NCBI RefSeq assembly: GCF_022026155.1
Contig: NZ_CP085041.1
Coordinates: 1,768,306-1,832,305, forward strand
Reading direction: 5' to 3'
DNA: 64,000 nt
DNA from: Dissulfurimicrobium hydrothermale
GTDB taxonomy: Bacteria; Desulfobacterota; Dissulfuribacteria; Dissulfuribacterales; Sh68
Position 1 is the stretch's first letter. Every line of letters begins with the position of its first letter. A model generated the notes under the pieces. That model did no database searches and was not told the origin of the DNA. It saw nothing but the letters and a program-made list of their open reading frames with translations. Positions 46,852-57,689 of the stretch are shown here, one piece after another. The position numbers and the translations under genes are program-made.

Positions 46852-47586
46852 TCAAACGAGCACGGCGACCGTTGCACACCTGCCTGTTTTCTTTTCTCGT
46901 CTATAAGAATAATAATCATTTTTACAAAAATTACAAATTTTTGACATAAAGATCTTTTCAGCATGCACCCCAGCGGCCATCAACTGCGCCTTTGTTATGG
47001 CCCAAAAATCAAAACGATCACCAACGGTCTTAAATGACAAGAATTCATCCGGCAAGACACCCCGCCAGCCCTTAAACTCCGCACAACAAGGCCCAATCGA
47101 AGGGCTTATACCGGCCCAGATATCCCCAGGTCTTGAACCGAAATGTCTTGCCATCGCAGCCACCGCCTTCCCAATGATATTTAAAACACTCCCGCGCCAG
47201 CCACAATGGATATTGCCTATCGCGCCCCTGACAGGATCAAAGAGCACAACCGACTGACAATCTGCGTGCTGGATCATCAAGGCAACCCCACGTTTTTTAG
47301 TTAAAAGGCCGTCGGCCCCTTTTATTGCATCCCTGCTGATCGACCCACCCATATGATCTGTGATGAGATCTATCCGATCCCCATGCACCTGGACCGAACT
47401 CACCAACGATAAACATCCTATGGCGCCCGCGATCTTCCCTCTGTTTTCCGTAACCGCCTGTGGGTCATCGCCCACACGAAATCCAACGTTCAATTCATGA
47501 TACGGGGCACTGCTTACGCCTCCCCAGCGGTTAAAGGTAACCGCGACAAGGCGGTCTTGAAATTTACCAGGGAAGAGTGAAAGCAT
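46852..47586 (-). CDS. pgeF: Peptidoglycan editing factor PgeF (YfiH/laccase-domain protein)
   Basis: A 244-residue protein of the DUF152/YfiH family. It has the zinc ligands of the family: the first histidine in SSVQVHGDRI, a cysteine in IQHADCQSVVLFD, and a histidine in GNIHCGWRGSVLNI. ISPSIGPCCAEF follows. In E. coli it removes incorrectly placed L-serine from peptidoglycan precursors; older names are multicopper polyphenol oxidase or laccase. It precedes sufC on the same strand but with an 86-bp gap. Confidence 0.9.
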   Translation of the reverse strand: MLSLFPGKFQDRLVAVTFNRWGGVSSAPYHELNVGFRVGDDPQAVTENRGKIAGAIGCLSLVSSVQVHGDRIDLITDHMGGSISRDAIKGADGLLTKKRGVALMIQHADCQSVVLFDPVRGAIGNIHCGWRGSVLNIIGKAVAAMARHFGSRPGDIWAGISPSIGPCCAEFKGWRGVLPDEFLSFKTVGDRFDFWAITKAQLMAAGVHAEKIFMSKICNFCKNDYYSYRREKKTGRCATVAVLV

Positions 47587-47713
47587 AATCTACGTTCGAG
47601 ACAATCCCTGTCTGTTTGTGTCTATTTGCCACGACAACCTTTCTGGATTATATTTTTAAATCTATTTTATATACAATACAAGTAACCGCGATATTTCAAT
47701 CACTAAAAATTAT

Positions 47714-48832
47714 ATGGCTATCAAAGCCAGGCAGCTTTTTATGGAAAAAGGTAAATTTATAGCAGACATCATGGAAAACGACCGGGTTGAAGGTGTGTTT
47801 TTGGTAAAATCCAAACACCTCTACTCCAGCAAAAACGGAGTGCCATATATTGCTCTGACCATAACGGACAGGACCGGAGAGATTGAAGGGCGTATCTGGG
47901 AAAATGCCCAGGCAGTGGACAATACATTCGGACAGAGGGATTTTGTCTTCGTCAAGGGCGACGCTGTCTCGTGGCAGGGGGCGACCCAGATCAAGATCTC
48001 AGACATTAAAAGGCTAGATGACTGCGATGTGGACGCCGGGCTTTTTATGCCATTGTGCCCGATCGGTACAAAAGAACTCTGGGAGGAACTGCAGCTCTAT
48101 ATAAAAAAGATAAAAAATCAAAATTTCAAAAGGCTTCTTCAAGAGACATTCAATGATAAAAAAATCAAGGATGAATTTTTGAAGGCACCTGCCGCAAAAC
48201 GTATGCACCATGCCTATCTGGGCGGCCTTCTTGAACACAGCGTCTCTGTGGCAAGGCTTGCCGACGCCATATCAAGACTTTATCCGCAACTCGACAGTGA
48301 TCTGCTGATTGCGGCAGCCATACTCCACGACATCGGCAAGATAAAAGAATTATCGTTTAAGCGACCGCCCATAGATTATTCCAATGAAGGGAGGCTTGTC
48401 GGACACCTTGTGCTCGGCGCCGGGATGATAGATGAAATCGCAACCGGTGCCGGCCTCAATAAAGAGGCCAGCGATCTTGTGCTCTTGAAACACCTTATCC
48501 TGAGCCATCACGGGCAAAAGGAATTCGGCACCCCTATCCTGCCGATGACCGAAGAGGCCGTGGCGCTGCATCTGATTGACGACCTGGATGCCAAGCTCAA
48601 TTATTTAAAAAGTCTAAAGAACGAAATTGATGGCGATGACTACGGCTGGACAGAATATCAAAGACTGCTCGAGAGATATTTTTATCTCAAGGGGTCAAGG
48701 GCTGTGGAGGCCGCCGGATCGGAAGGGATCGCAAAGCAAGAGGGGCTGAACGATAAAGGTGATAAAAAAGACAGCAATATGTCATTTGTGCGACAAATGG
48801 ATTTGCTTTCCACCGAAGACCAGGTGTGGTGA
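47714..48832 (+). CDS. OB-fold plus HD-domain protein, YhaM-like 3'-5' exoribonuclease
   Basis: About 370 residues. An N-terminal OB fold (about 25-115: DRVEGVFLVKSKHLYSS, LTITDRTGEIEGRIWE, FVFVKGDAVSWQG) is followed by an HD domain with HHAYLGGLLEHSVSVARLAD, AAILHDIGKIKEL and HHGQKEFG metal ligands. This is the layout of YhaM exoribonucleases of Firmicutes and their relatives. Substrate is inferred. No Shine-Dalgarno is seen before the ATG at 47714. The ATG at 47741, which starts MEKGKFIADI as in relatives, may be the true start. Its stop overlaps the next gene. Confidence 0.85.
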   Translation: MAIKARQLFMEKGKFIADIMENDRVEGVFLVKSKHLYSSKNGVPYIALTITDRTGEIEGRIWENAQAVDNTFGQRDFVFVKGDAVSWQGATQIKISDIKRLDDCDVDAGLFMPLCPIGTKELWEELQLYIKKIKNQNFKRLLQETFNDKKIKDEFLKAPAAKRMHHAYLGGLLEHSVSVARLADAISRLYPQLDSDLLIAAAILHDIGKIKELSFKRPPIDYSNEGRLVGHLVLGAGMIDEIATGAGLNKEASDLVLLKHLILSHHGQKEFGTPILPMTEEAVALHLIDDLDAKLNYLKSLKNEIDGDDYGWTEYQRLLERYFYLKGSRAVEAAGSEGIAKQEGLNDKGDKKDSNMSFVRQMDLLSTEDQVW

Positions 48833-49884
48833 AAAAAGACCTCTTTTCCGCATCATCAAGCCAGGCCCGCGTTATCAAGATCATGGGGCGCATATTAGAC
48901 CGTGGACGCCTGGCCCATGCCTACATCCTGATAGGTCCAGATGGAATCGGCAAGGAGGCTGCTGCAATCGACTTGGCGAGGTTGATTCTCTGCGATATAC
49001 CGGATCTAGGAGACCACCCCATGCCATGCGGCGCATGCCGGAATTGCAAAAAGACAGGCCGGGGCGTCCACCCTGATCTGTCCATCCTAAAACCAGACGG
49101 GGCGACAATAAAGGTTGATCAGATAAGAAGTCTGCAGCAGATGATCTCTCTTGCGCCTCTTGAAGCGAAACGAAGGGTCTCAATCCTCGTCAACGCACAC
49201 AAAATGAACAATGAGGCCGCAAATGCACTTCTCAAGACCCTTGAAGAGCCACCCAATAAAAATCATCTCTTTCTTACAGCAACATCCCTCGAAAGGCTTG
49301 TTCCGACAGTGGTCTCGCGCTGTCAAGTCTTGAGATGCGATGCCCTGCGCCGCAATGAGATCGAAAGGATTATAAAAGAAATCCATCCTTCATGCCCAGA
49401 AGAGGCGGCAGTATTCATATCCAACATGTCGCAAGGCAGCATCATGAGGGCTGCTTACCTGCTTGAACGCAGGGTACTGGAGATCAGAAATGAGATATTT
49501 AGCTTCATCGACAAAGACAGGCCGGAGGCTGTCCCTGCATTTTTTAACCTCTCCAAGAAGCTTTCGCAGGATATTGACTCTGCGCTCCTAACCATACAGA
49601 TAATGAGATCGATAGTCAGGGATTTGGTCTTGATTTTTGAGACAAGCCGCCCAGGCCGAGGGGGTGCTTGGTCTAAACCCTTGACCAAAGACATCCTGCA
49701 TCGCCATCTGATTAACCCGGACAGGTTTCAGGCCCTCCAGATAATAAGAGATAAAATCGACCGGGAAAGGCTCTGTCAATATAAAAACCTCCTGGATAGT
49801 GCCGAAGCAATGATCGAACGGAATATAAACAGGGAACTTATCATTGAGGCATTGCTGGTCTTCTGGATAAGAAGAGGTTATTGA
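48829..49884 (+). CDS. holB: DNA polymerase III delta-prime subunit (clamp loader)
   Basis: About 351 residues. An AAA+ domain of the clamp loader has AHAYILIGPDGIGKEAAA (modified Walker A), a four-cysteine zinc module CGACRNCKKTGRGVHPD, KVDQIRSLQQMISLAP, NNEAANALLKTLEEPP and LVPTVVSRCQ (SRC motif). These segments are diagnostic for HolB/DnaX-type subunits; lack of the gamma/tau C-terminal extension points to delta-prime. The start is a GTG whose GTGA overlaps the previous stop, with AGG four bases upstream. Confidence 0.9.
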   Translation: MKKDLFSASSSQARVIKIMGRILDRGRLAHAYILIGPDGIGKEAAAIDLARLILCDIPDLGDHPMPCGACRNCKKTGRGVHPDLSILKPDGATIKVDQIRSLQQMISLAPLEAKRRVSILVNAHKMNNEAANALLKTLEEPPNKNHLFLTATSLERLVPTVVSRCQVLRCDALRRNEIERIIKEIHPSCPEEAAVFISNMSQGSIMRAAYLLERRVLEIRNEIFSFIDKDRPEAVPAFFNLSKKLSQDIDSALLTIQIMRSIVRDLVLIFETSRPGRGGAWSKPLTKDILHRHLINPDRFQALQIIRDKIDRERLCQYKNLLDSAEAMIERNINRELIIEALLVFWIRRGY

Positions 49885-49925
49885 CCCTTTTATGATGAGA
49901 CAAAATTTGTTAGAGTCCATTTGGT

Positions 49926-50951
49926 ATGGAAAATGACAATAAACACAAACCAGCTGGTTCTACCTCGGTGCAGCACGTGCAGAAATCATTTACAGCTGAC
50001 ATACAAGACGCATACGACCAGAATAAGGGCCCATTTAATATGACCATCGTAGGGGTTAGGCTGAGACAGGACCAGCCGACGATCCATTTTGATGCAGGCG
50101 ATGTCCCTGTAAAAGACGGAGAATGGGTTGTGGCGCCCACTGAACATGGCAAGGAAGTCGGACAGGTGTCAGGGGCGCCTTTAAAGATAACACTCCAAAA
50201 CAAGATGGACCTGCCAAGACTTGAAGGCCTTGCAAGCACCCATGAGATAGAACTCTACTATCAAAATCTTGAGAAGGAAAAGGAGGCGCGGGAGATTTGT
50301 CTCGGTTTCATCAAAGGCCTGGATCTCAAGATGAAACTCATACGAGTTGAACGCTTCTTTGAGGGGAACAAGATCATATTCTATTATTCCTCCGAAGGTA
50401 GGGTCGATTTCCGTGAACTGGTAAAGGAGCTAGTCAAGGTCCTTAAAACACGTATAGAGATGCGCCAAATAGGTATAAGGTACGAGTCAAAGATACTCGG
50501 CGGCATAGGGGGCTGCGGACGCGAACTCTGCTGCGCTACCTTTCTTAAAAATTTTGACCCGATCTCTATAAAGATGGCCAAAGTGCAACGTATGCCCCTT
50601 AATCCGAGCAAGATATCAGGGCTATGTGGAAGGCTCCTATGTTGTCTGACTTATGAATATGAGACTTATCTTGGCATCAGGCAAGAAAATCAGGCGATGG
50701 AGATGGGCATAGACGGCCATGATATAGAACATGACATAGAAAAAAATATTACCGTAGAAGACGAAGACGATATGTCTGACCTGGCAAGCGACATGGATGA
50801 TGAAGAAGGAGCCCGAGACTGGCCGCCCAATGAAGACAATGGCGTGGCGGCATTGCAAGGGCAAAATGTCGACAGGAACGGCAATCACAAAAAACTGCAT
50901 AAAGGAGATATGCCGACCAAAAGAAAAAGGCAAAGGTCAAAGGACAAGTGA
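49926..50951 (+). CDS. ricT: PSP1/RicT family regulatory iron-sulfur protein
   Basis: A 341-residue protein of the PSP1 family (YaaT/RicT). It shows FDAGDVPVKDGEWVVAPTEHGKEVGQV, FYYSSEGRVDFRELVKEL and the paired cysteine motifs GGCGRELCC and GLCGRLLCCLTYEYETY. In B. subtilis RicT with RicA and RicF holds [4Fe-4S] clusters and directs RNase Y. Here the gene follows holB, an order that recurs in many bacteria. The C-terminal about 80 residues are acidic then lysine-rich and look disordered. Confidence 0.88.
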   Translation: MENDNKHKPAGSTSVQHVQKSFTADIQDAYDQNKGPFNMTIVGVRLRQDQPTIHFDAGDVPVKDGEWVVAPTEHGKEVGQVSGAPLKITLQNKMDLPRLEGLASTHEIELYYQNLEKEKEAREICLGFIKGLDLKMKLIRVERFFEGNKIIFYYSSEGRVDFRELVKELVKVLKTRIEMRQIGIRYESKILGGIGGCGRELCCATFLKNFDPISIKMAKVQRMPLNPSKISGLCGRLLCCLTYEYETYLGIRQENQAMEMGIDGHDIEHDIEKNITVEDEDDMSDLASDMDDEEGARDWPPNEDNGVAALQGQNVDRNGNHKKLHKGDMPTKRKRQRSKDK

Positions 50952-50952
50952 A

Positions 50953-52896
50953 ATGAAAGATCGTTTCTTTATAACTACGCCTATATATTACGTAAATGCC
51001 CATCCCCATATCGGGCACGCTTATTCCACTCTCGTCGCCGACGTGCAAAATCGCTTTCACAGGCTTAAGGGAGATGAGACATTTTTTCTTACCGGCACCG
51101 ACGAGCACGGTGATAAGATTGTACAAGCGGCAAAAAAAAACGGTATGGAACCAAAGGAATATGCAGATAAGATAAGCGCCGAATTCCAAGCCTTATGGCC
51201 ACTTCTCGGCATAGAATATGACAAATTCATCCGAACAACAGATCGGTCGCACATCGCAACCGTCCAGGACATACTTAAAAAGATCTTTGAAAAAGGCGAG
51301 ATAGTCTTCAAAGAATATGAAGGGCTTTACTGTGTAGGTTGTGAACGCTTTTATATGGAAAGGGAACTTATAGACGGAAGATGCCCAGACCACGGTGTCG
51401 TTCCCATAAAAACAAAAGAAAAAAACTATTTCTTTCTGATGAGCCACTACCAGGATTGGCTGTTAGACTATATAAAGCGACATCCAGATTTTATAACGCC
51501 TGAACGCTACAGAAATGAGGTCCTGTCGTTTCTTAATGAACCGCTTGAAGACCTCTGCATCTCCAGACCGACCAGCCGTCTTACATGGGGCATCCCGCTC
51601 CCGTTTGATGAAAATTTCGTCACCTATGTCTGGTTTGACGCCTTGGCTAACTATCTTTCCGGGCTTGGATACCCTGACGATGAAAATTTTTTAAAATTCT
51701 GGCCAGCAGCCGAACATATAATCGCAAAAGATATATTAAAACCCCACGCCATCTACTGGCCCATCATATTGAAGGCGATAGGGCTTCCCCCCTATAAACA
51801 CCTCCATGTACATGGCTACTGGCAGATAAAGGATCGAAAGATGTCCAAGAGCCTTGGAAACGTAATAAATCCAAGGGATATGGTCAAAAATTTCGGAACT
51901 GACGCCACGCGCTATACGCTCATCAGGGAAATGAACTTCGGGCTCGATGCCTCATTCAATGAAGATTCTATCAGAACGAGGATAAACGCAGACCTTGCAA
52001 ACGATCTTGGCAATCTCGTCAGCCGCAGCCTCGCCATGGTCTTGAAATATACAGATGGCCTGGTCCCTTGTCCATCTTTTGTGGGCGGTCAGGCCGCACT
52101 ACTTAAAGAGGCTATGTTGCGTCTTGTCCAGGAATTTGAAGCCGCAATGGAGGCCTTCGAGATGCACAAGGCCCTTCAAAAGACCTGGGGGATGGTCAAC
52201 GCAGCAAACAAGGCTATCGACTCAGCCGCGCCATGGGAGCTTGCCAAGGACCATTCCAGACATACAGAACTCGAGGGTATACTATATGCACTGCTCGAAT
52301 CAATCCGCATAATTTCTATCCTGATATACCCTGTCATGCCGTCATCGGCAGCAAAGATACATAAAGGCCTCGGCCTGGATCCAAAGGCGGGTCTCAGGTT
52401 TGAAGACGCAAAGAAATGGGGGGTTCTGACGCCGGGCCGTGCAGTATCACACATAGCCCCCCTGTTCCCGAGGCTTGAGACAAAAAAGAAAAATTTGGAA
52501 GAAGAAAAAGAGCATAAAAGGAGAAAGATCGTGTCTTCTGGACCAGATTGGACAAATAAAAAAGAAGGAGACGAGTTGATCGAGATCGATCTCTTCAAAA
52601 AGATCGATCTGAGGATCGCCGAGATAACAGGTGCAGAGGCAGTTCCAGGGGCTGACAAACTCTTGAAGCTGGTCGTACGTTGCCCTGAAGAACGAACGAT
52701 AGTAGCCGGCATAGCAGGACATTTCAAACCTGAAGAGCTTATTGGGCGCAAGGTTATTATAGTTGCAAATCTCAAACCAGTAAAACTTAAAGGTATCACG
52801 TCAGAAGGCATGCTTCTTGTGGCCAAAGACGATGCAGGCCTCCATCTGACCGCGCCAGCGGATCAATCTATTACGCCGGGGGCGAAGATCAGCTGA
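50953..52896 (+). CDS. metG: Methionyl-tRNA synthetase with fused tRNA-binding domain
   Basis: A 647-residue class I aminoacyl-tRNA synthetase. It has the HIGH equivalent AHPHIGHAY (16-24), a single zinc-knuckle-like [37 protein letters not shown], and the KMSKS loop in [12 protein letters not shown]. The C-terminal domain from about residue 540 ([34 protein letters not shown]) is the Trbp111-like dimerisation and tRNA-binding unit. The ATG at 50953 comes one base after the ricT stop. The open frame extends 52 codons into ricT but is not conserved there. Confidence 0.97.
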   Translation: MKDRFFITTPIYYVNAHPHIGHAYSTLVADVQNRFHRLKGDETFFLTGTDEHGDKIVQAAKKNGMEPKEYADKISAEFQALWPLLGIEYDKFIRTTDRSHIATVQDILKKIFEKGEIVFKEYEGLYCVGCERFYMERELIDGRCPDHGVVPIKTKEKNYFFLMSHYQDWLLDYIKRHPDFITPERYRNEVLSFLNEPLEDLCISRPTSRLTWGIPLPFDENFVTYVWFDALANYLSGLGYPDDENFLKFWPAAEHIIAKDILKPHAIYWPIILKAIGLPPYKHLHVHGYWQIKDRKMSKSLGNVINPRDMVKNFGTDATRYTLIREMNFGLDASFNEDSIRTRINADLANDLGNLVSRSLAMVLKYTDGLVPCPSFVGGQAALLKEAMLRLVQEFEAAMEAFEMHKALQKTWGMVNAANKAIDSAAPWELAKDHSRHTELEGILYALLESIRIISILIYPVMPSSAAKIHKGLGLDPKAGLRFEDAKKWGVLTPGRAVSHIAPLFPRLETKKKNLEEEKEHKRRKIVSSGPDWTNKKEGDELIEIDLFKKIDLRIAEITGAEAVPGADKLLKLVVRCPEERTIVAGIAGHFKPEELIGRKVIIVANLKPVKLKGITSEGMLLVAKDDAGLHLTAPADQSITPGAKIS

Positions 52897-52901
52897 TCAG
52901 G

Positions 52902-54830
52902 ATGCAGCAAAAGACCTTAATACTAGGTACCGCCGGGCACATAGACCACGGTAAGACCACGCTCGTAAAGGCCCTGACTGGTATTGACACGGACAGACTC
53001 AAGGAAGAAAAGAGGCGAGGCATCACCATAGAGCTCGGCTTTGCCTATCTTGACCTGCCGAATGGCCAAAGGATTGGTGTGGTTGATGTCCCAGGGCACG
53101 AACGCTTCGTAAAAAACATGGTGGCTGGGGCCATGGGTATGGATCTCGTAGCCCTGGTCATTGCCGCCGACGAGGGTGTAATGCCCCAGACAAGGGAGCA
53201 TCTGGAGATATGTCAGCTTCTGGAGGTCAAAAAGGGTCTAGTTGTACTCACAAAGAAGGACATGGTGGACCCGGAGTGGCTTGAGCTTGTAAAAGAAGAT
53301 ATAAGGGAGTTTCTGGTCGGAACGTTCCTTGAAGGAGCCCCCATAGTTTCTGTCTCATCTATATCCGATGCCAAGGATAACGGTATTCATGAACTAATAA
53401 CTGTCATCAGCGATCTCGTAGCAGATATACCGCCTAGGACGCCGTCGGGCCCGTACAGACTGCCCGTGGACAGGGTATTCAGTATAAAAGGCTTTGGAAC
53501 AGTGGTGACAGGGACATCCATCTCAGGCAAGATAAGGGTTGGGGACGAGGCCGTGATCTATCCCCAAGGTCTTAAGACGAAGATAAGGGGTATCCAGATC
53601 CACAATGCGCCTTGCGACGAGGCCGCGGCAGGGATGAGAACCGCCTTGAATCTGCAGGGAATAGAGAGGGAGGCGGTCGAACGGGGTGACGTCGTTGCAA
53701 CCGCAGGGAGTCTCCATCCAAGCTATCTTCTGGACCTGAAATTTCTGTATCTGTCAAGCGCTGGACGCCCGCTTAAATATCGAAGCCCTGTAAGATTCCA
53801 TACAGGGACTGTAGAGATTACAGGCAGGGTGATCATGCAGGAAGACGAGATAGAACCCGGTCGCGAGACCTTCATCCAGATCAAGTTAGACAAACCCGCG
53901 GCCGTACTGCCTGGAGACCGTTATGTGATAAGGAGCTATTCACCTATCAGGACCATAGGAGGCGGTATAATCTTAAACCCAATGCCGAGGAGAAGAAAGA
54001 GATCACGACCTGAACTGTGGAAAGGGCTTGAAATATTGAGCAGGCTGGACCCGAACGACCTGATCATTTATCACCTCGAACAAGCAGGCCAGAGGGGGCT
54101 TACGCAGGCCGAACTGGCCATGAGGAGCGGCGTATATGGGGAAATACTTGAGCAGACGCTCGACAGCCTCTTTTCCAAGGGCAAGGCTGTGCGCATCGAC
54201 ACTGATGAAAAAAGGGCGATAGATGGCAATATATACAGGACATTAAAGAAAAAGATCTTAGACTTTGCAACCGAGTATCACAAAGAAAATCCACTGAGCA
54301 AGGGGATAGCCAAAGAAGAGGTGAGGTCTCGCATCTTCCTGCATAGTCCCAGCGGTGGGCGGCTGTTTCAAAAACTACTCACCGATCTTGTAAATTCCGG
54401 CGATCTCATACAAGAAAAAGATCTGCTGCGGCTTTCAACACACAAGGTGTCACTCGGCGAAGAGGAGATATCGACTAGACGAAACCTCGAAGAATTGTTT
54501 AGAAAATCAGGCCTTGAACCACCGTCAAGGGAAGATGCGGTAACGATAGTCTCGCCTGACAAAAAAACCGCATCGAACATCTTCGACCTCCTCGTAGCAG
54601 AAGGCGTGCTGGTACGCATCAAGGAAGACCTTTATTATCACAGGGATGCGCTTAATAAGGTGGTAGATCTGGTCACGTCCTTTCTGAAAAAAAACGGCGA
54701 GATGGCTGTTGGCGACTTCCGTGACATGACACATGGGCTCTCCAGAAAATTCATTATCCCGCTCCTTGAATACCTGGATAATCAGAAGATCACAATTAGG
54801 GTTGGAGACAAACGGAAATTAAGGAGATGA
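52902..54830 (+). CDS. selB: Selenocysteine-specific elongation factor SelB
   Basis: A 642-residue translational GTPase that delivers Sec-tRNA to UGA at a SECIS hairpin. It has G1 GHIDHGKT (12-19), switch [15 protein letters not shown]4 LTKKD, the switch I region [12 protein letters not shown] and [17 protein letters not shown]. Winged-helix domains at the C-terminus (about 370-640), which bind SECIS RNA, separate it from EF-Tu. The organism must therefore use selenocysteine. selA, selC and selD are not in the window. The stop overlaps the following gene as ATGA. Confidence 0.97.
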   Translation: MQQKTLILGTAGHIDHGKTTLVKALTGIDTDRLKEEKRRGITIELGFAYLDLPNGQRIGVVDVPGHERFVKNMVAGAMGMDLVALVIAADEGVMPQTREHLEICQLLEVKKGLVVLTKKDMVDPEWLELVKEDIREFLVGTFLEGAPIVSVSSISDAKDNGIHELITVISDLVADIPPRTPSGPYRLPVDRVFSIKGFGTVVTGTSISGKIRVGDEAVIYPQGLKTKIRGIQIHNAPCDEAAAGMRTALNLQGIEREAVERGDVVATAGSLHPSYLLDLKFLYLSSAGRPLKYRSPVRFHTGTVEITGRVIMQEDEIEPGRETFIQIKLDKPAAVLPGDRYVIRSYSPIRTIGGGIILNPMPRRRKRSRPELWKGLEILSRLDPNDLIIYHLEQAGQRGLTQAELAMRSGVYGEILEQTLDSLFSKGKAVRIDTDEKRAIDGNIYRTLKKKILDFATEYHKENPLSKGIAKEEVRSRIFLHSPSGGRLFQKLLTDLVNSGDLIQEKDLLRLSTHKVSLGEEEISTRRNLEELFRKSGLEPPSREDAVTIVSPDKKTASNIFDLLVAEGVLVRIKEDLYYHRDALNKVVDLVTSFLKKNGEMAVGDFRDMTHGLSRKFIIPLLEYLDNQKITIRVGDKRKLRR

Positions 54831-56377
54831 AGCGGGATTTCAAGATCACATTCGAGCTCGTCCCGGCCAGGGCATCCAGCGGAAAGGCTGTGGACGATAT
54901 ACTCCTTTTTGCAAAAGAGGCGGCGGCGGACGGCAGGATCTCGGCCTTATCCATCACAGACAACGCAGGCGGGCACCCGGCCCTGTCTCCCAAGGTCCTG
55001 GGACAGGAGGTCAAGGCCCTCGGGATCGAACCCATCATACACTTCTCGTGCAAGGATAAGAATAGAAACCTCATGGAGAGCGAACTCTTTGAGCTCGACC
55101 GGCTCGGGCTCAGGAATCTATTGGTCGTGACGGGTGACTATCCGAGATTCGGTTTCGATGGAAACGCCAAGCCAGTCTTTGATATGGACTCCGTCCAGAC
55201 GCTCATGATGATAAACGAGATGAATTCGGGGATGTTCCTTGACCAGCGGGTGCCAGGTGGCGGGATAAGGCTGCCGCCGACGGGTTTTAAGACAGGCTGC
55301 GTTGTATCGCCCTTCAAACGCCTGAACGCGGAGATCATACCGCAGTATCAAAAACTTGTAAAAAAACTCTCGCTCGGCCCCGACTTCGTCGTAAGTCAGA
55401 TGGGTTTCGACGCAAGAAAATACGACGAATTGAAAAAATTCATGGATATGGCTGTGCAAAAAATAAGACCTGAAAGGCCGCCACTCCTTTTAGGCACCGT
55501 CTTCATCCCGACGGTGAGGCTTTCGCGCATCTTTTATAACGGTGACGTGCCAGGCTGCACCATGCCTAAACGCCTCCTCGACAGGATCGAGGTTGAGGCA
55601 GAGGCCCATGACCACGGCCTTCAGGCCAGACTCGAACGCGGGGCGAGACTTACAGCCGTGCTGAAGGGGATCGGCTACGATGGGGTCCATTTAAGCGGAC
55701 CGCAGCTAAGATATGAACACATAGCCTGGTTGATAAAAAGGGCGGAGGAAATCTCCAACCGATGGACCGAGTTTGTAGCCGAATTCCTCTTCCCTGAGGA
55801 ATGGGAGTGGTGGTATTTTAAAGAAGACCGAGAAACTGGCCTCAACTCCCTTGAACCAAACGAATATGCTGAAGGCCAAAGGATCACCTTAAAAGATGCC
55901 ATATCCTTCTGGTTCAGTGGCATCGTCCACAAGTTGGCCTTTGACCCACATGGTGCTCTCTTTGAACCAATTAAAAGGCTGATGGGGCATATAGATAAAA
56001 ACGCAGGGCTCAAAGAGCTGCTTAGCCACCTAGAGTATACCATAAAATCCGCGGTATACGAGTGCCAGGAATGCGGCGACTGCACCCTTGACGAAATGGC
56101 ATTTATATGTCCACAGTCCCAATGCGCCAAATTTCTGACGAATGGTCCGTGCGGCGGCAGTCGGAACGGATGGTGTGAGGTCTGGCCGGGCAAGAAACGC
56201 TGCCTTTACGTAAGAATCCATGAGCGACTGACAAGCGGCCTTGGTCAAAAGGCAAAGACACCGAAGGGGCGCAACGACTGGATATTGCCCCCAAGGGACT
56301 GGTCTTTGCATAAAACCTCGTCATGGCTCAATTTTTATCTAAATAAGGATCATCATGGCCGTGCCGGGACCTCATAA
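54827..56377 (+). CDS. Methylenetetrahydrofolate reductase fused to MetV-like cysteine domain
   Basis: A 516-residue protein. The first 300 residues are a MetF-type TIM barrel: FKITFELVPARASSG, RISALSITDNAGGHPALSP, IIHFSCKDKNR, NLLVVTGDYPRFGF and FVVSQMGFDARKYDELK. The C-terminal 200 residues carry ECQECGDCTLDE, CPQSQCAKFLTNGPCGG and NGWCEVWPGKKRCLYVR. This is the cysteine-rich MTHFR C-terminal domain called MetV in acetogens, expected to bind Fe-S or zinc. It reduces methylene-THF to methyl-THF in the methyl branch of the Wood-Ljungdahl pathway. The ATG overlaps the selB stop, with AAGGAG directly abutting, an unusually short spacing. Confidence 0.88.
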   Translation: MKRDFKITFELVPARASSGKAVDDILLFAKEAAADGRISALSITDNAGGHPALSPKVLGQEVKALGIEPIIHFSCKDKNRNLMESELFELDRLGLRNLLVVTGDYPRFGFDGNAKPVFDMDSVQTLMMINEMNSGMFLDQRVPGGGIRLPPTGFKTGCVVSPFKRLNAEIIPQYQKLVKKLSLGPDFVVSQMGFDARKYDELKKFMDMAVQKIRPERPPLLLGTVFIPTVRLSRIFYNGDVPGCTMPKRLLDRIEVEAEAHDHGLQARLERGARLTAVLKGIGYDGVHLSGPQLRYEHIAWLIKRAEEISNRWTEFVAEFLFPEEWEWWYFKEDRETGLNSLEPNEYAEGQRITLKDAISFWFSGIVHKLAFDPHGALFEPIKRLMGHIDKNAGLKELLSHLEYTIKSAVYECQECGDCTLDEMAFICPQSQCAKFLTNGPCGGSRNGWCEVWPGKKRCLYVRIHERLTSGLGQKAKTPKGRNDWILPPRDWSLHKTSSWLNFYLNKDHHGRAGTS

Positions 56378-56492
56378 ATAACAAACACACAGCTCATCCC
56401 CATTGACAACAGGATCCAAAAGGTGAATTCATCAAATTGAACCATCTATTATCCAGAGGGTTCAGCTAAATATTTTTAAGGAACGACAATAT

Positions 56493-57689
56493 ATGTACAA
56501 CCTAAAAAAGATCGCCCCATCAAGGCGCACAAAAAAGATCGCATATGCCATAAGGGACATATTGTGTACAGCTGAAGAGAGAAAAAGGGCCGGCGGCGAC
56601 TTGATATATTTAAACATAGGAGATCCGGTACTCTTTGACTTTAAAACCCCTGACCATCTAATAGAAGCGGCCTACAAGGCCATGAAGGATGGTTACACTG
56701 GATATTCGGCATCGGAGGGTGTGCCGGAAGCGATAGAGGCCATAAGGGAAGACACCATAAAAAAAGGCATCAAGCCGTATGAAATATTGATAACGACAGG
56801 GGCTAGTGAGGCCATAGACTTTGCACTGTCGGCCCTTGTAAACAGAGGTGAAAACGTCCTTGTCCCGTCCCCTGGCTATCCGCTCTATAATGCCCTGCTC
56901 GCCAGACTAATGGGAGAACCTAGGGCCTACAGCCTTGACGAAAAAAACGGCTGGGAACCTGACATCGATCACATCGAAAGCCAGATAGACAAAAAGACAA
57001 AGGCCATAGTGGTCATAAACCCCAACAACCCGACAGGAGCAGTTTACAGCAAAGAGATATTGCAGGCCATTATAGAGATCGCCAGGCGTCACAATCTCGT
57101 GATATTGAACGATGAGATCTATGACAAACTCATCTTGAACGGTCAGTCCCATGTAAACATGGCCGCCCTTGATCACGAGGTACCGATTGTAACCTTCAAC
57201 GGGCTCTCAAAATCATATCTCGCCCCTGGCTTTCGAGTAGGCTGGGCGATCATAAGCGGCGTCCCGGATCTGATCCGCGATTACACGGAGGGCATGAAAA
57301 AACTGGCGAGGGCCAGGCTCTGCGCCTCCCATCCAAAGCAGTTTGCAATACCTGTGGCCTTGAATGGAACACTTTTCCATATCGACTCCACCATAGAAAA
57401 ATTGAAAAGACGCCGCGATATCACTATAGAAAGATTAAATTCCATACCCGGCATCTCCTGTCAGAGACCGAACGGCGCCTTTTATGCCTTTCCAAGGCTT
57501 GAAGTAGATGTAAACGACGCCGAATTTGTAAAAGATCTAATCCGTGAGACAGGCGTAGTCGTGGTTCATGGAAGCGGCTTTGGCCCCCTGCCGAAATCGC
57601 CTCATTTTCGGCTGGTATTCCTGCCGCAAGAGGAGATACTCCATAAGGCATATGACCGTATAGAAGACTTCATGAAACGGCGGTTCTAA
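56493..57689 (+). CDS. Class I/II pyridoxal-phosphate aminotransferase (AlaA-like)
   Basis: A 398-residue fold-type I aminotransferase. It shows YLNIGDPVLFDFKTP, GYTGYSASEGVPEAIEAI, LITTGASEAIDFAL, the VVINPNNPTGAVYS loop, LILNDEIYDKL, and the Schiff-base lysine in FNGLSKSYLAPGFRVGW. The NGLSK-SY-APG-RVGW wording is close to archaeal and AlaA-type alanine/aspartate aminotransferases. The amino donor is not determinable by eye. It stands alone after a 115-bp gap and may have its own promoter (a TTGACA at about 56403 has no good -10). Confidence 0.87.
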   Translation: MYNLKKIAPSRRTKKIAYAIRDILCTAEERKRAGGDLIYLNIGDPVLFDFKTPDHLIEAAYKAMKDGYTGYSASEGVPEAIEAIREDTIKKGIKPYEILITTGASEAIDFALSALVNRGENVLVPSPGYPLYNALLARLMGEPRAYSLDEKNGWEPDIDHIESQIDKKTKAIVVINPNNPTGAVYSKEILQAIIEIARRHNLVILNDEIYDKLILNGQSHVNMAALDHEVPIVTFNGLSKSYLAPGFRVGWAIISGVPDLIRDYTEGMKKLARARLCASHPKQFAIPVALNGTLFHIDSTIEKLKRRRDITIERLNSIPGISCQRPNGAFYAFPRLEVDVNDAEFVKDLIRETGVVVVHGSGFGPLPKSPHFRLVFLPQEEILHKAYDRIEDFMKRRF

